NCBI RefSeq assembly: GCF_014451325.2
Contig: NZ_JACSCH020000002.1
Location: 558,001 to 622,000, forward strand
Source: Streptomyces sp. CB02980
GTDB taxonomy: Bacteria > Actinomycetota > Actinomycetes > Streptomycetales > Streptomycetaceae
Reading direction: 5' to 3'
Length of the DNA stretch: 64,000 nucleotides
Shown here: positions 1-7,978 of the stretch, in pieces
How positions within the stretch are numbered: position 1 is the first letter of the stretch
Layout of the letters: the number at the start of each line of letters is the position of its first letter
Notes under the pieces: model-generated
What the model saw: the letters and a program-made list of their open reading frames with translations, nothing else
The model's database searches: none
Told to the model about the DNA's origin: nothing
Position numbers and translations under genes: made by a program

Positions 1-137
1 GAGCCCTGACGCCGGGGGACGGAGTCCTGACGCCGGGCGGCGCAGCCCCGAAGCCGGGCGCGGGCCTCCCGAAGCCGGGCCCGGGCTTCCTGGAGCCGGC
101 ACGGTGGAGCCCCGACTGCGGCAGGACGGGCCGGGGT
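1..137. repeat. degenerate GC-rich repeats beyond the IclR gene
   Basis: This stretch lies downstream of the leftward IclR gene. It is built from degenerate copies of a short unit of the form CCTGACGCCGGG or CCCGAAGCCGGG, about five copies with uneven spacing. The paired CCGG-rich arms could form hairpins and help end transcription. No gene is visible in it. Confidence 0.4.
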
Positions 138-908
138 TCAGTGCACGGTCCGGTACCCCAGCCGCTCCGCCAGCCGGCTCGCGCCCTTCACGGCCAGCGC
201 CGTGAGTTCGTTCTCGCGGTCCTCGCTCCAGCGGTGCACCGGCACCGAGACGGACAGCGCCGCGACGACCCGGCCGGAGCGGTCCCGTACCGGCGCGGCC
301 ACACAGCTCACGTCGGGGTTGGACTCCTGCTGTTCGCCCGCGACGCCGAGGATCCGGATCTCGGCGAGCGCGGCGCGCAGCGCGTCCGGGTCGGTGATGC
401 TGCGGGGCGTCATGCCCGCCAGGTCGTACCCGTCGAGGCGCTCCTCCAGGTCGGCCTCCGGGAGGGACGCGAGCAGCATCTTGCCGACGGCCGTGCAGTG
501 GGCGGGCAGCCGGCGTCCGGCCGCGGAGACCATCCGTACCGCGTGGGTCGAGTCGACCTTCGCGATATAGATGACGTCCATGTCCTCCAGGACGGCCACA
601 TGCACCGTCTCGCCGCAGGTGTCGGCGACCTCGCGCGCGACCTGGTGGCCTTCGGCCGCGAGGTCGAGCTGCTCGGCGTACCGGCTGCCGAGCTGGTACG
701 TGCGGACGCCGAGCCGGTAGCGGCCGGGCTGTCCCGGCACCGGCACGAGGTAGTTGCGGGCGGTCAGGGTGGTGACCAGCTCGTGCGTGGTCGTGCGCGG
801 CAGCTGGAGCCTGCGGGTGATCTCGGGGGCGGACAGGGTGCCGTCGCCCTCCAGGAAGAGCTCCAGTACGTCGAATGCCCTGGTCACCGCCGGAACGAGT
901 CGTCCCAT
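138..908 (-). CDS. IclR family transcriptional regulator
   Basis: This is a 256-residue IclR-family regulator. Residues 5-65 form the N-terminal winged helix-turn-helix (AFDVLELFLEGDGTLSAPEI followed by the PRTTTHELVTTL recognition region). Residues 80-250 form the effector-binding domain, including GETVHVAVLEDMDVIYIAKV and the conserved CTAVGKMLLA stretch. It starts at ATG 908. It is divergent from the enolase-superfamily sugar-acid dehydratase gene, the usual layout for an IclR protein controlling a sugar-acid pathway. Both promoters share a 246-bp gap with AT-rich repeats containing CGATATTC, which are plausible binding sites. The effector is unknown; an aldonate or ketodeoxy sugar acid is inferred from the neighbours. 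Confidence 0.9.
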   Translation of the reverse strand: MGRLVPAVTRAFDVLELFLEGDGTLSAPEITRRLQLPRTTTHELVTTLTARNYLVPVPGQPGRYRLGVRTYQLGSRYAEQLDLAAEGHQVAREVADTCGETVHVAVLEDMDVIYIAKVDSTHAVRMVSAAGRRLPAHCTAVGKMLLASLPEADLEERLDGYDLAGMTPRSITDPDALRAALAEIRILGVAGEQQESNPDVSCVAAPVRDRSGRVVAALSVSVPVHRWSEDRENELTALAVKGASRLAERLGYRTVH

Positions 909-1154
909 GGGTCCCCCACCTCGCCTCTGCCCGTTCGATATTCCGTACTACGACCGAAATCGCGAACAGAGACTAGCGGCGCGCCCCACGCCGGGCAACG
1001 GGTCGTCGGGGATCCCGCCGCGAACAGGGCGCGTGGGCACGCTCCCGTTGACACCCCGGCGGGCCGCTGCCTACCGTCACGCCGACCCACCGAACGATAT
1101 TCGATATCTCGAACAAGCAGGCGCCCACTTCCACAACCCCGAGGAGCAACCACC
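909..1154. promoter_or_regulatory. divergent control region of the IclR and dehydratase genes
   Basis: This gap separates the divergent IclR and enolase-superfamily genes. It contains GTTCGATATTCCG at 933-945. At 1092-1114 is a longer AT-rich element reading GAACGATATTCG then ATATCTCGAAC, in which GAAC at 1092-1095 and the sequence CGATATCTCGAAC at 1102-1114 stand out. The last 13 bases recur in reverse complement in the GH51 promoter at 36203-36215. These are candidate IclR operators. The ribosome site of the rightward gene is GAGGAG at 1141-1146. Confidence 0.5.
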
Positions 1155-2309
1155 GTGCGCATCACGGGAATCACCACACACGTCGTCGGCACGCCCTGGC
1201 GCAATCTCACCTATGTGCTCGTCCACACCGACGAGGGGCTGACCGGTGTCGGCGAGACCCGGATGCTCGGGCACACCGACGCGCTCGTCGGCTACCTCCG
1301 CGAGGCCGAGCACAACCACATCGCCGGTTCCGACCCGTTCGCGGTCGAGGATCTCGTACGGCGTATGAAGTACGGGGACTTCGGGCGGGCCGGCGAGATC
1401 GTCATGTCCGGGATCGCCGTCGTCGAGATGGCCTGCTGGGACATCAAGGGCAAGGCTCTCGGCGTACCCGTCTGGCAGTTGCTCGGCGGGAAGGTGACGG
1501 ACCGGGTGAAGGCGTACGCGAACGGCTGGTACACCACCGAGCGCACCCCGGAGGCGTACCACGCGGCGGCGCGCGAGGTCGTGGCGCGCGGCTACCGGGC
1601 GCTGAAGATCGACCCGTTCGGGACCGGTCACTACGAGCTGGACGCCGAGCGTTCACGGGAGGCCGTCGCGCTCATCGAGGCGGTACGGGACGCCGTCGGC
1701 CCGGACACCGAGCTGATGGTGGAGATGCACGGCCGCTTCTCCCCCTCGACCGCGGTCCGGCTCGCGCGCGAACTCGCCCCGTTCCGGCCCGCATGGCTGG
1801 AGGAGCCGGTGCCGCCGGAGAACCTCAAGGCCCTGTCGAAGGTCGCCGAGAAGGTGGACCTGCCGATCGCGACCGGTGAACGGATCCACGACCGGATCGA
1901 GTTCAGGGAGCTCTTCGAGTCACAGGCCGTCGACATCGTGCAGCCCGACGTCGGTCACATCGGCGGCATCCTGGAGGCCAGGAAGCTCGCCGCGACCGCC
2001 GAGACCCACTACGTGCTCGTCGCCCCGCACAACGTGGGCGGCTCGGTCCTCACCGCGGCCTCCCTCCAACTCGCGGCCTGCACCCCCAACTTCAAGGTCC
2101 TGGAGCACTTCAACGACTTCGCGGACGCGGAGATCAAGAAGGTCGTGCGCGGCGCGCCCGAGGTCGACCCGGAGACCGGCTGCTTCGCCGTCTCCCACGA
2201 GCCGGGTCTCGGGGTGGAGTTCGACGCGGACGCCGCCGCCGAGTTCCCTCAGCAGCGCGCCCGGTTCGACCTGTGGGCCGAGGGCTGGGAGAAGAGGCAG
2301 CCGAAGTGA
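1155..2309 (+). CDS. enolase-superfamily sugar-acid dehydratase (galactonate dehydratase-like)
   Basis: This is a 384-residue protein of the mandelate racemase/muconate lactonizing enzyme family. These enzymes use Mg2+ to abstract a proton alpha to a carboxylate and dehydrate aldonic acids to 2-keto-3-deoxy acids. Candidate metal ligands are Glu190, Glu216 and Glu242. His192 and His292 are candidate acid/base residues, with Glu317 further on and a K151-x-D153 motif. This spacing matches my recollection of E. coli D-galactonate dehydratase, except that the first ligand is Glu rather than Asp. It starts at GTG 1155, nine bases after GAGGAG. The next gene overlaps its stop (GTGA). D-galactonate is the favoured substrate, but other acid sugars or a cycloisomerase role (galactarolactone, 3,6-anhydrogalactonate) cannot be excluded. 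Confidence 0.8.
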   Translation: MRITGITTHVVGTPWRNLTYVLVHTDEGLTGVGETRMLGHTDALVGYLREAEHNHIAGSDPFAVEDLVRRMKYGDFGRAGEIVMSGIAVVEMACWDIKGKALGVPVWQLLGGKVTDRVKAYANGWYTTERTPEAYHAAAREVVARGYRALKIDPFGTGHYELDAERSREAVALIEAVRDAVGPDTELMVEMHGRFSPSTAVRLARELAPFRPAWLEEPVPPENLKALSKVAEKVDLPIATGERIHDRIEFRELFESQAVDIVQPDVGHIGGILEARKLAATAETHYVLVAPHNVGGSVLTAASLQLAACTPNFKVLEHFNDFADAEIKKVVRGAPEVDPETGCFAVSHEPGLGVEFDADAAAEFPQQRARFDLWAEGWEKRQPK

Positions 2310-3415
2310 GCCGGGCCGATGCCGATGCGGGCGCAGATGCCGCGGGCCGTCCCGACCCCGCCGAGAGCCGCCCCGCGTCCGCCGCGAACCGCCCCGCGCC
2401 CGCCGTGAGCCGCGCCGTCCTCGTCGAACGGCCCGGCGTGCACCGGCTGATCGAGCGGGACGTCCCCGCACCCGGCCCCGGCGAGGTCCGGGTGCGGGTC
2501 GCCGCCGCCGGGATCTGCCTGAGCGACCGCGAGCTGTACGAGGGCCACCGTGCCCCGGGCTACGTCCGCTACCCGATCGTCCCCGGCCACGAGTGGTCCG
2601 GCACCGTGGACGCCGTCGGCGCCGGAGTCGATCCCGCGCTCCTGGGCCGGCCGTGCGTGGCCGAGGGCTTCCGGGCCTGCGGCCGCTGCGAGCGCTGCCG
2701 GTACGGGGAGACCAGCCTCTGCACCGCCGGATACGCCGAGACCGGCTTCACCGAGCCGGGTGCCTTCGCCGACCACCTCCTCGTCCCCGCCCGGCTCCTG
2801 CACCCGCTGCCGGACGGGGTGGACCTCCGGGCCGCCGCACTGCTCGAACCGGCGGCCGTCGTCGCCGCCGCGGTACGGGCCGGCCGGCCGCGCCCCGGTG
2901 AACAGATCGCCGTCGTCGGCGCCGGGACGCTCGGGCTGCTCGCCGTCCAGTGGCTCGCCGCCTCCTCCCCCGCCGAACTGGCCGTCGTGGACCCGCGTAC
3001 GGACCGGGCGGCTCAGGCCCCGGCCTTCGGCGCCGACCGCGCCCTCACCCCGGCCGAGGCGGACGGCCTGTCCGGCCGCTTCGACCTCGTCGTGGAGACC
3101 GCGGGCGCGCCCACCACCGCCGCCTCCTCCTGTCTGCTCGCCCGCCGGGGCGGCCGGGTCGTCCTCACCGGCATGTTCACGGCGGGGGCCGCAGGGATCG
3201 ACCCGGTCCATCTGTCCGTCAGCCAGCTGGAGATCCGCAGCGTCTTCGGCGCCTCCTCCGCGGCCTGGTCCGACGCCGTCCGCGCGCTCTCGCTGGGTCT
3301 TCTCGACCCGGCCCCGCTGATCACCCACGAATTCCCCCTCGACCGGTTCGGCGAGGCCCTCGCCCTGGTGGGCGGCGGCGCCCCGGACACGGGCAAGGTC
3401 CTCCTCCGCCCCTGA
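2306..3415 (+). CDS. zinc-dependent alcohol dehydrogenase (MDR family)
   Basis: This is a medium-chain Zn alcohol/polyol dehydrogenase. It has the catalytic-zinc cysteine in AAAGICLSDRELYEG, then GHEWSGTVDAVG, the structural zinc lobe CGRCERCRYGETSLC, and a Rossmann dinucleotide fold beginning IAVVGAGTLGLLAVQ. It is probably NAD(P)-linked oxidation of a sugar alcohol or sugar acid. GTG 2306 overlaps the previous stop (GTGA) and is preceded by GAGAAGAGG, giving 369 residues. That adds about 33 Ala/Arg/Pro-rich residues ahead of the conserved domain, encoded by a 24-bp imperfect repeat. A second in-frame GTG at 2405 would give 336 residues, the usual family length, but has no clear ribosome site. 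It is translationally coupled to the dehydratase, so a shared pathway is likely. Confidence 0.82.
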   Translation: MSRADADAGADAAGRPDPAESRPASAANRPAPAVSRAVLVERPGVHRLIERDVPAPGPGEVRVRVAAAGICLSDRELYEGHRAPGYVRYPIVPGHEWSGTVDAVGAGVDPALLGRPCVAEGFRACGRCERCRYGETSLCTAGYAETGFTEPGAFADHLLVPARLLHPLPDGVDLRAAALLEPAAVVAAAVRAGRPRPGEQIAVVGAGTLGLLAVQWLAASSPAELAVVDPRTDRAAQAPAFGADRALTPAEADGLSGRFDLVVETAGAPTTAASSCLLARRGGRVVLTGMFTAGAAGIDPVHLSVSQLEIRSVFGASSAAWSDAVRALSLGLLDPAPLITHEFPLDRFGEALALVGGGAPDTGKVLLRP

Positions 3416-3470
3416 ACCGGTCCCGCAGCCACCCCCGTTCCGCGTCCGCGCTCCCCAGCAGAGGATTCCG

Positions 3471-4460
3471 ATGACCACGCGACCGGCCCCCCGGCTCCCC
3501 GGCGGCGACGCCCTCCGCCGTATCGGCCACCCCGTACCGCCGACCGACCCCGCCGACGCCTCCCCGCACTCCTTCCCCGACGGGGGGCGCTGGCGCACCG
3601 AGGTCCCCTCCGTCGAGAGTCCCGAGGCGCTCGCCGTCGTCCTCGCGGAGAGCGAGCGGCTCGGCGTCCCCGTCCACCGGGTCAGCCAGGGCAGTGGTGT
3701 CTGGATGCTCACGGACGCCGAGATCGCGGAGATGGTCTCCGCCTGCGCCGAACGCGCCGTGGAGCTCTGCCTGTTCACCGGGCCGCGCGGAACGTGGGAC
3801 ACCGGGGCCGCCACCCGTACCGACTCGGGCGGCGCGGGCCTGCGCGCCCGCGGCCACGACGGGCTCGCCGGATGCGTCGAAGACGCCCTGCGTGCCACCT
3901 CGTCGGGCGTGCGGTGTCTGCTCGTGGCCGACGAGGGCGTGTTGTGGACGCTGCACCGGATGCGCGAGGCGGGGACGCTGCCCGCCGACACCACGTTCAA
4001 GGTGTCCGCGCTCATCGGGCCGGTCAACCCCGCCTCGTACGCGGTCCACGAGCGGCTCGGGGCCGATTCCCTCAATGTGCCGTCCGACCTGACGCTCGCC
4101 CATCTCACCGAGATTCGGCGGGTCAGCCGGGCGCCGATGGACCTGTACGTCGAGGCCCCGGACGACCTCGGCGGCTACGTCCGGATGTACGAGGCGGCCG
4201 AGTTGATCCGGCGGGGCGCGCCCCTGTACCTGAAGTTCGGGCTGAGCCGGGCGGCCGGGATCTACCCGTACGGGGCCCACCTGCGGGAGCTCGCCCTCGC
4301 CACGGCGCGGGAGCGGGTACGGCGCGGCCGGCTCGTCCTGGACCTGCTCGCCCGGCACGGGGCGGACGGCGGAATGTCCCCGCTCGGTTCCCGGCACCCG
4401 GGGGAACTCCGGCGCTTCGACTCCGACAGCTCGTCCGTCGAAGCGCTTCGATCTTCTTGA
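3471..4460 (+). CDS. U32-peptidase-like TIM-barrel protein
   Basis: This is a 329-residue protein starting at ATG 3471 behind AGCAGAGGA. I see no signal peptide or membrane segment. The sequence has the alternating strand/helix pattern of a TIM barrel, and features such as ADSLNVPSDLTLAHL and APLYLKFGLSRAAGIYP recall proteins annotated as U32 family peptidases. I see no classical protease active site, and the setting beside sugar-acid dehydratase and dehydrogenase genes argues for a catabolic role. The function is unknown. Its last codons contain a perfect palindrome, TCGAAGCGCTTCGA, which looks like an operator for the LacI regulator that follows. Confidence 0.5.
   Translation: MTTRPAPRLPGGDALRRIGHPVPPTDPADASPHSFPDGGRWRTEVPSVESPEALAVVLAESERLGVPVHRVSQGSGVWMLTDAEIAEMVSACAERAVELCLFTGPRGTWDTGAATRTDSGGAGLRARGHDGLAGCVEDALRATSSGVRCLLVADEGVLWTLHRMREAGTLPADTTFKVSALIGPVNPASYAVHERLGADSLNVPSDLTLAHLTEIRRVSRAPMDLYVEAPDDLGGYVRMYEAAELIRRGAPLYLKFGLSRAAGIYPYGAHLRELALATARERVRRGRLVLDLLARHGADGGMSPLGSRHPGELRRFDSDSSSVEALRSS
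4438..4451. promoter_or_regulatory. palindromic LacI-type operator (site A)
   Basis: This is the perfect 14-bp palindrome TCGAAGCGCTTCGA, lying inside the last codons of the U32-like gene. It is the best copy of a motif that recurs in front of several sugar operons in the window. The central CG step and the symmetry are typical of LacI-family operators. The binding protein is inferred to be the LacI regulator encoded from 4589 and/or its paralogue at 22605-23714. Confidence 0.6.
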
Positions 4461-4511
4461 CCCACTTCTCTGGACACGTCAACACACCCGGGTTACGGTC
4501 TCGCTGAGCCG

Positions 4512-4550
4512 TCGAAGCGATCGTTCGAGTGACATCGTCGAAGCGATTCG
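4512..4550. promoter_or_regulatory. two imperfect LacI-type operators before the LacI gene (sites B, C)
   Basis: TCGAAGCGATCGTTCGA (4512-4528) and TCGAAGCGATTCG (4538-4550) share the TCGAAGCG half of site A. Their starts are 26 bp apart, and they lie 40-80 bp ahead of the LacI start codon. This arrangement suggests autoregulation. A TTGAC-like stretch at 4457-4461 and ACACGTCAACACACCC nearby may belong to the promoter, but I cannot fix the -10. Confidence 0.5.
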
Positions 4551-4588
4551 CATCGCCTCACCTCAGTCACGGCCCGCGGGGAGAACGG

Positions 4589-5623
4589 ATGGTCACGCTT
4601 GCCGAGGTCGCCCGGCACGCCGGAGTGTCGGCCAGCACGGTGAGCTACGTCCTCAGCGGCAGGCGCCCCATCTCGGACCCCACCCGGCGGCGGGTGCGGG
4701 CCAGCATCGAGCAGCTCGGCTACCAGCCCCACGCGGGCGCCCGCGCGCTCGCCAGCAGCCGTTCGCGGATCATCGCCCTGATGGTCCCGCTGCGCACCGA
4801 CATGTATGTGCCGGTGATGCTGGAGATCGCGGTCGCCGTCGCCACCGCCGCCCGCGCGCACGGCTACGACGTGCTGCTCCTCACCGGCGAGGAGGGCCCC
4901 TCGGCGCTCCGCCGCGTGACCGGCAGCGGGCTCGCCGACGCGATGATCCTGATGGACGTCCAGCTCGACGACGAGCGGCTGCCGGTGCTGCGCGTGGCGG
5001 GCCCGCCGGCCGTCCTGGTCGGGCTGCCGGCCGACCCCGCGGGGCTGCACTGCGTCGATCTGGACTTCGCGGCGGCCGGGGCGCTGTGCGTGGAGCACCT
5101 GGCAGACCTCGGGCACCGGGAGATCGCGGTCATCGGCGAGTCGCCCGGCGTCTACGCGCGCCACACGGGCTTCGCCGAGCGCACCCTGCGCGGGCTGCGC
5201 GACCGGGCGGCCGAGCGAGGGGTCCGGCTGCTGCACCGGCCGTGCGAAGGCGGCCACGACGCCGTGGCGGGGGCACTCACCAGGATCTTCGACGAGCGGC
5301 CCGGGGTCAGCGCGTTCGTCGTGCAGAACGAGACGGCGGTCGAGCCGCTGCTCGCGCTGCTGCGGCGGACCGGCCGGGCCGTGCCCGAGGACGTGTCGGT
5401 GGTCGCGGTCTGCGCCGACCAGATCGCCGCCCAGGCCTCGGTGCCGCTCAGCTCGGTGGCGATCCCCGCGCAGGAGCTGGGCCGCAGGGCGGTGGAACGG
5501 CTCGTCGCGGGCCTCTCCCGCCGCGAGGGGGCGGACACGGCGCGGGTCGAACTGCTCACGCCGGCGCTGACCGTACGGGACAGCTCGGGCCCCCCTCCGT
5601 CCCCGGCCGGGTTCAGGAACTGA
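4589..5623 (+). CDS. LacI family transcriptional regulator
   Basis: This is a 344-residue LacI-family repressor. Residues 1-55 are the HTH and hinge ([21 protein letters not shown], then the HAGARALASSRSRIIAL hinge), followed by a periplasmic-binding-protein-like sensor domain. ATG 4589 follows GGGGAG and starts exactly at the HTH; an upstream in-frame start would add non-conserved residues. It is a close paralogue of the LacI protein at 22605-23714, sharing long identical blocks such as [15 protein letters not shown] and HGYDVLLLTGEEGP. Palindromes at 4438-4550 suggest it represses itself, and matching sites occur before the operons at 6408, 9934 and 34469. The inducer is probably a pectin-derived sugar (inference). 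Confidence 0.9.
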   Translation: MVTLAEVARHAGVSASTVSYVLSGRRPISDPTRRRVRASIEQLGYQPHAGARALASSRSRIIALMVPLRTDMYVPVMLEIAVAVATAARAHGYDVLLLTGEEGPSALRRVTGSGLADAMILMDVQLDDERLPVLRVAGPPAVLVGLPADPAGLHCVDLDFAAAGALCVEHLADLGHREIAVIGESPGVYARHTGFAERTLRGLRDRAAERGVRLLHRPCEGGHDAVAGALTRIFDERPGVSAFVVQNETAVEPLLALLRRTGRAVPEDVSVVAVCADQIAAQASVPLSSVAIPAQELGRRAVERLVAGLSRREGADTARVELLTPALTVRDSSGPPPSPAGFRN

Positions 5624-5640
5624 CGATCGGCTCCTCGGCG

Positions 5641-5690
5641 GCGCCGGCCCCCGGCGCGTCCGCCTCTCGTCCTCGGGGACGCGGTCCCCG
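5641..5690. terminator. bidirectional terminator between LacI and PPOX genes
   Basis: Two GC hairpins lie between the convergent genes: GCGCCGGCCCCCGGCGC at 5641-5657 and CGGGGAC-GCG-GTCCCCG at 5674-5690. Neither has a U tract, as is usual in Streptomyces. Confidence 0.5.
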
Positions 5691-5695
5691 ACCGC

Positions 5696-6154
5696 TCAGA
5701 CCGCCCAGACGCCGTCCCGCATCAGGTGGCGCCCGGCCAGTTCCGGCTCCTCAAGCCAGGCCTCCACCGCGGTGGGGCGGACCCGGAACCAGCCGTACGC
5801 GGGCCCCGAGTTCCGCGGGTCCCAGCCGCACTTCGCGGCGAAGCCCTCGATCGCCTCCGTCGGTACGTCGTCGCCGCCGAGGGTCGTCACGTCGCCGTCG
5901 ATCAGGACGACGTCCCGGGTGTGCCCGAGCGCCAGCCGGGTCCGTCCGCCGGCGGCGAGGTTGCGGCCGGTGGGATTCGTCAGCCGGGTGCACAGCCAGA
6001 CGTCCGTGCCGTCCCAGTGGAAGGCCAGCGGCACGAGGTACGGCAGCGCGTCGGCGCTCGCCGAGGCCACCCAGATGTCCACCTCCTCCGCCAGCCGGGC
6101 GAGGACGTCCTTCTTGCGCTGTTCGGGCTCTCGTGTCGCGGGATGCGTCGTCAT
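5696..6154 (-). CDS. PPOX-class (FMN or F420) flavin-binding split-barrel protein
   Basis: This is a 152-residue single-domain protein of the pyridoxamine 5'-phosphate oxidase-like split-barrel group. The recognisable run is EEVDIWVASASADALPYLVPLAFHWDGTDVWLCTR, with the strand-turn-strand core that holds a flavin or F420 phosphate, then TNPTGRNLAAGGRTRLALGHTRDVVLIDGDV. The pattern is typical of actinobacterial TIGR03618-like or F420-dependent enzymes. The substrate is unknown. It is a monocistronic gene, convergent with the LacI gene and divergent from the GntR gene, with no obvious link to sugar use. Confidence 0.75.
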   Translation of the reverse strand: MTTHPATREPEQRKKDVLARLAEEVDIWVASASADALPYLVPLAFHWDGTDVWLCTRLTNPTGRNLAAGGRTRLALGHTRDVVLIDGDVTTLGGDDVPTEAIEGFAAKCGWDPRNSGPAYGWFRVRPTAVEAWLEEPELAGRHLMRDGVWAV

Positions 6155-6296
6155 GGCCCCGACCCTACGCCGTCGCGATCACACCCGCCCGAGCCCAGGA
6201 CCCGGACCGCGCAGGGGAGTTCCGTTCCGCTGCCGGTCTCCCGCGCTTGCCGGGGCGACAGGCAGCGTCAGGCCGTCCAGCCGGTCGCCACGCGCA

Positions 6297-6308
6297 GAAA
6301 GCGCTTGC
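6297..6308. promoter_or_regulatory. LacI-type operator (site D) before the GntR/DHDPS/IlvD operon
   Basis: GAAAGCGCTTGC is identical over 12 bases to site F at 34507-34518, ahead of the second transporter operon. A half-site, CGAAGCATTG, follows at once. This links the dehydratase operon to the proposed LacI regulon. Confidence 0.5.
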
Positions 6309-6367
6309 GCGAAGCATTGACGAAACACGAACACCCCCTTAGTTTCATGCCCGTTGCACTTCGTACG

Positions 6368-6377
6368 TCATATATGA
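6368..6377. promoter_or_regulatory. AT-rich palindrome in the GntR promoter
   Basis: TCATATATGA is a perfect 10-bp palindrome in a GC-rich genome, 31-40 bases before the GntR start. A direct repeat of ATGAGA follows at 6374 and 6388. It could be the operator of the FCD-type GntR protein, or contain the -10 element. Confidence 0.4.
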
Positions 6378-6407
6378 GACGCGATACATGAGATCTGAGA
6401 GTGCTCC

Positions 6408-7073
6408 ATGGCCTTCGCCCCCAGCCCCATCCCCTCCCGCACCCAGTACGTGCTCGAAGCGATCAAGCACGACATCCTTACCGGAGGGCTCAGACCCGGC
6501 CAGGCACTTGTCGAGGCCGAACTCGCCGCGCGTTTCGGGGTGTCGAAGACCCCGGTCCGCGAAGCGCTCAAGACCCTCGCGGGCAGCGGGCTCGTGGTGA
6601 TGAACCAGTACAAGGGCGTCACGGTCCGGATGGTCGACGCCGACATGGCCCGCGCCGTCTACGACGTACGCCTCCTCCTGGAACCCGAGGCGGTCCGCCG
6701 CGCCGTGGCGTCCGGCGCCCCGCTCGACGAGGCGCGGGAGGCCCTGCGCCGGGCGGCCGGGGCCGAGGACCCGGCCGAACGGTCCCTGGCCAACCGGGCG
6801 TTCCACCGGGCGCTCTACCTGCCCTGCGGCAACCCGCTGCTCGGCCGGATGCTCGACGAGGTCCGCGACCAGGCCGCCCTGGTCTCCACCGTCGCCTGGG
6901 CGGCCATCCCCTCCTGGGAGCGGGAGGCCGCCGAGCACGAGGAGATCCTGCGGCTCGCGGCCGCCGGCGACGTCGGCGGGGTGGGCCGCGCGGTCCACGA
7001 CCACATCGCGTCCTTCGTCGAGCGCGCCTTCCCCCAGTACCCCGAGAACCAGTCCCCCCCGAACAGCGAGTGA
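6408..7073 (+). CDS. GntR family regulator, FCD subfamily
   Basis: This is a 221-residue FadR-type GntR regulator. The winged HTH spans residues 8-75 (YVLEAIKHDILTGGLRPGQ, EAELAARFGVSKTPVREAL), and the FCD ligand domain spans about 85-210 with metal-site histidines in NRAFHRALY, EHEEIL and HDHI. FCD regulators usually sense small organic acids, here probably a sugar acid handled by the following genes. It starts at ATG 6408. The gap to the DHDPS-like gene is 2 bp, so the regulator heads its own operon. Both the AT-rich palindrome and a LacI-type site lie upstream, suggesting dual control. Confidence 0.9.
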   Translation: MAFAPSPIPSRTQYVLEAIKHDILTGGLRPGQALVEAELAARFGVSKTPVREALKTLAGSGLVVMNQYKGVTVRMVDADMARAVYDVRLLLEPEAVRRAVASGAPLDEAREALRRAAGAEDPAERSLANRAFHRALYLPCGNPLLGRMLDEVRDQAALVSTVAWAAIPSWEREAAEHEEILRLAAAGDVGGVGRAVHDHIASFVERAFPQYPENQSPPNSE

Positions 7074-7075
7074 GC

Positions 7076-7978
7076 ATGGAATTCGAGACGATGAGGGCCG
7101 CCCTCGCCGACGTCGTGGCCATCCCGGTCACCCCGTTCGCCGAGGACGGCTCCGTGGACACCGTCACCCACCGCGCGCTGCTGCGCCGGCTCCTCGACGG
7201 CGGGGTCCGCACCCTCACCCCCAACGGCAACACCGGCGAGTTCTACGCGCTCACTTCCGAGGAGCGCCGCCTGCTCACCGAGATCACCGTCGACGAGGCC
7301 GGCGACCGTGCCGCGATCCTCGTCGGCGTCGGCCACGACGTGCCGACGGCGGTCGAGGCCGCCCGGCACGCCCGCGCCACGGGCGCCCACCTGGTGATGG
7401 TCCATCAGCCGGTCCACCCGTACGTCTCCGAGAGCGGCTGGGTCGACTACCACCGGGCCATCGCCGAGGCCGTCCCCGAGCTCGGGGTCGTCCCCTACAT
7501 CCGCAACCCGCTGCTCGGCGGGGCCCGGCTCGCCGAGCTCGGCGCCGCCTGCCCCAACGTCGTGGGGGTGAAGTACGCGGTCCCCGACGCGGCCCGGTTC
7601 GCCGGCTTCGCCCGGGACGCGGGCCTCGACCGCTTCGTCTGGGTGGCGGGCCTGGCCGAGCCGTACGCCCCCGCCTACTTCGCCGGCGGCGCCACCGGAT
7701 TCACCTCCGGCCTGGTCAACGTCTCCCCCGCGCTCTCCCTGGAGATGCTGGACGCACTCCGGTCCGGCGACTACCCGACCGCGATGAAGGTCTGGGAGCG
7801 GATCCGCCGCTTCGAGGAGCTGCGCGCGGCCAACGGCAGTGCCGACAACGTGACGGTGGTCAAGGAGGCCCTCGCCTCCCTCGGCCTCTGCCGCCGGGCG
7901 GTCCGCCCGCCGAGCCGTGAACTCCCCGGGAGCGAGCGGGCCGAGGTCGCCACGATCGCGGCCGGGTGGCCGGTATGA
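7076..7978 (+). CDS. DHDPS/N-acetylneuraminate lyase family aldolase or dehydratase
   Basis: This is a 300-residue class I aldolase-fold enzyme. It has the G51-NTGEF loop, Tyr141 in VVPYIRNP, and Lys166 in VGVKYAVPD, the Schiff-base lysine expected in this family. Family members act on 2-keto-3-deoxy sugar acids, either as an aldolase or as a dehydratase (KdgD-like, or L-2-keto-3-deoxyarabonate dehydratase). It is followed directly by an IlvD/Edd aldonate dehydratase (ATGA overlap), so the favoured scheme is aldonate to 2-keto-3-deoxy acid to 2-oxoglutarate semialdehyde or pyruvate plus aldehyde. Lysine-pathway DapA is unlikely here. The ribosome site is weak; coupling to the GntR gene is likely. 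Confidence 0.85.
   Translation: MEFETMRAALADVVAIPVTPFAEDGSVDTVTHRALLRRLLDGGVRTLTPNGNTGEFYALTSEERRLLTEITVDEAGDRAAILVGVGHDVPTAVEAARHARATGAHLVMVHQPVHPYVSESGWVDYHRAIAEAVPELGVVPYIRNPLLGGARLAELGAACPNVVGVKYAVPDAARFAGFARDAGLDRFVWVAGLAEPYAPAYFAGGATGFTSGLVNVSPALSLEMLDALRSGDYPTAMKVWERIRRFEELRAANGSADNVTVVKEALASLGLCRRAVRPPSRELPGSERAEVATIAAGWPV

Noticed and set aside
7076..7978. Lysine-pathway dihydrodipicolinate synthase DapA
   Set aside because: It lies between an FCD-GntR regulator and an aldonate dehydratase with coupled translation, so a ketodeoxy-sugar role is far more likely.
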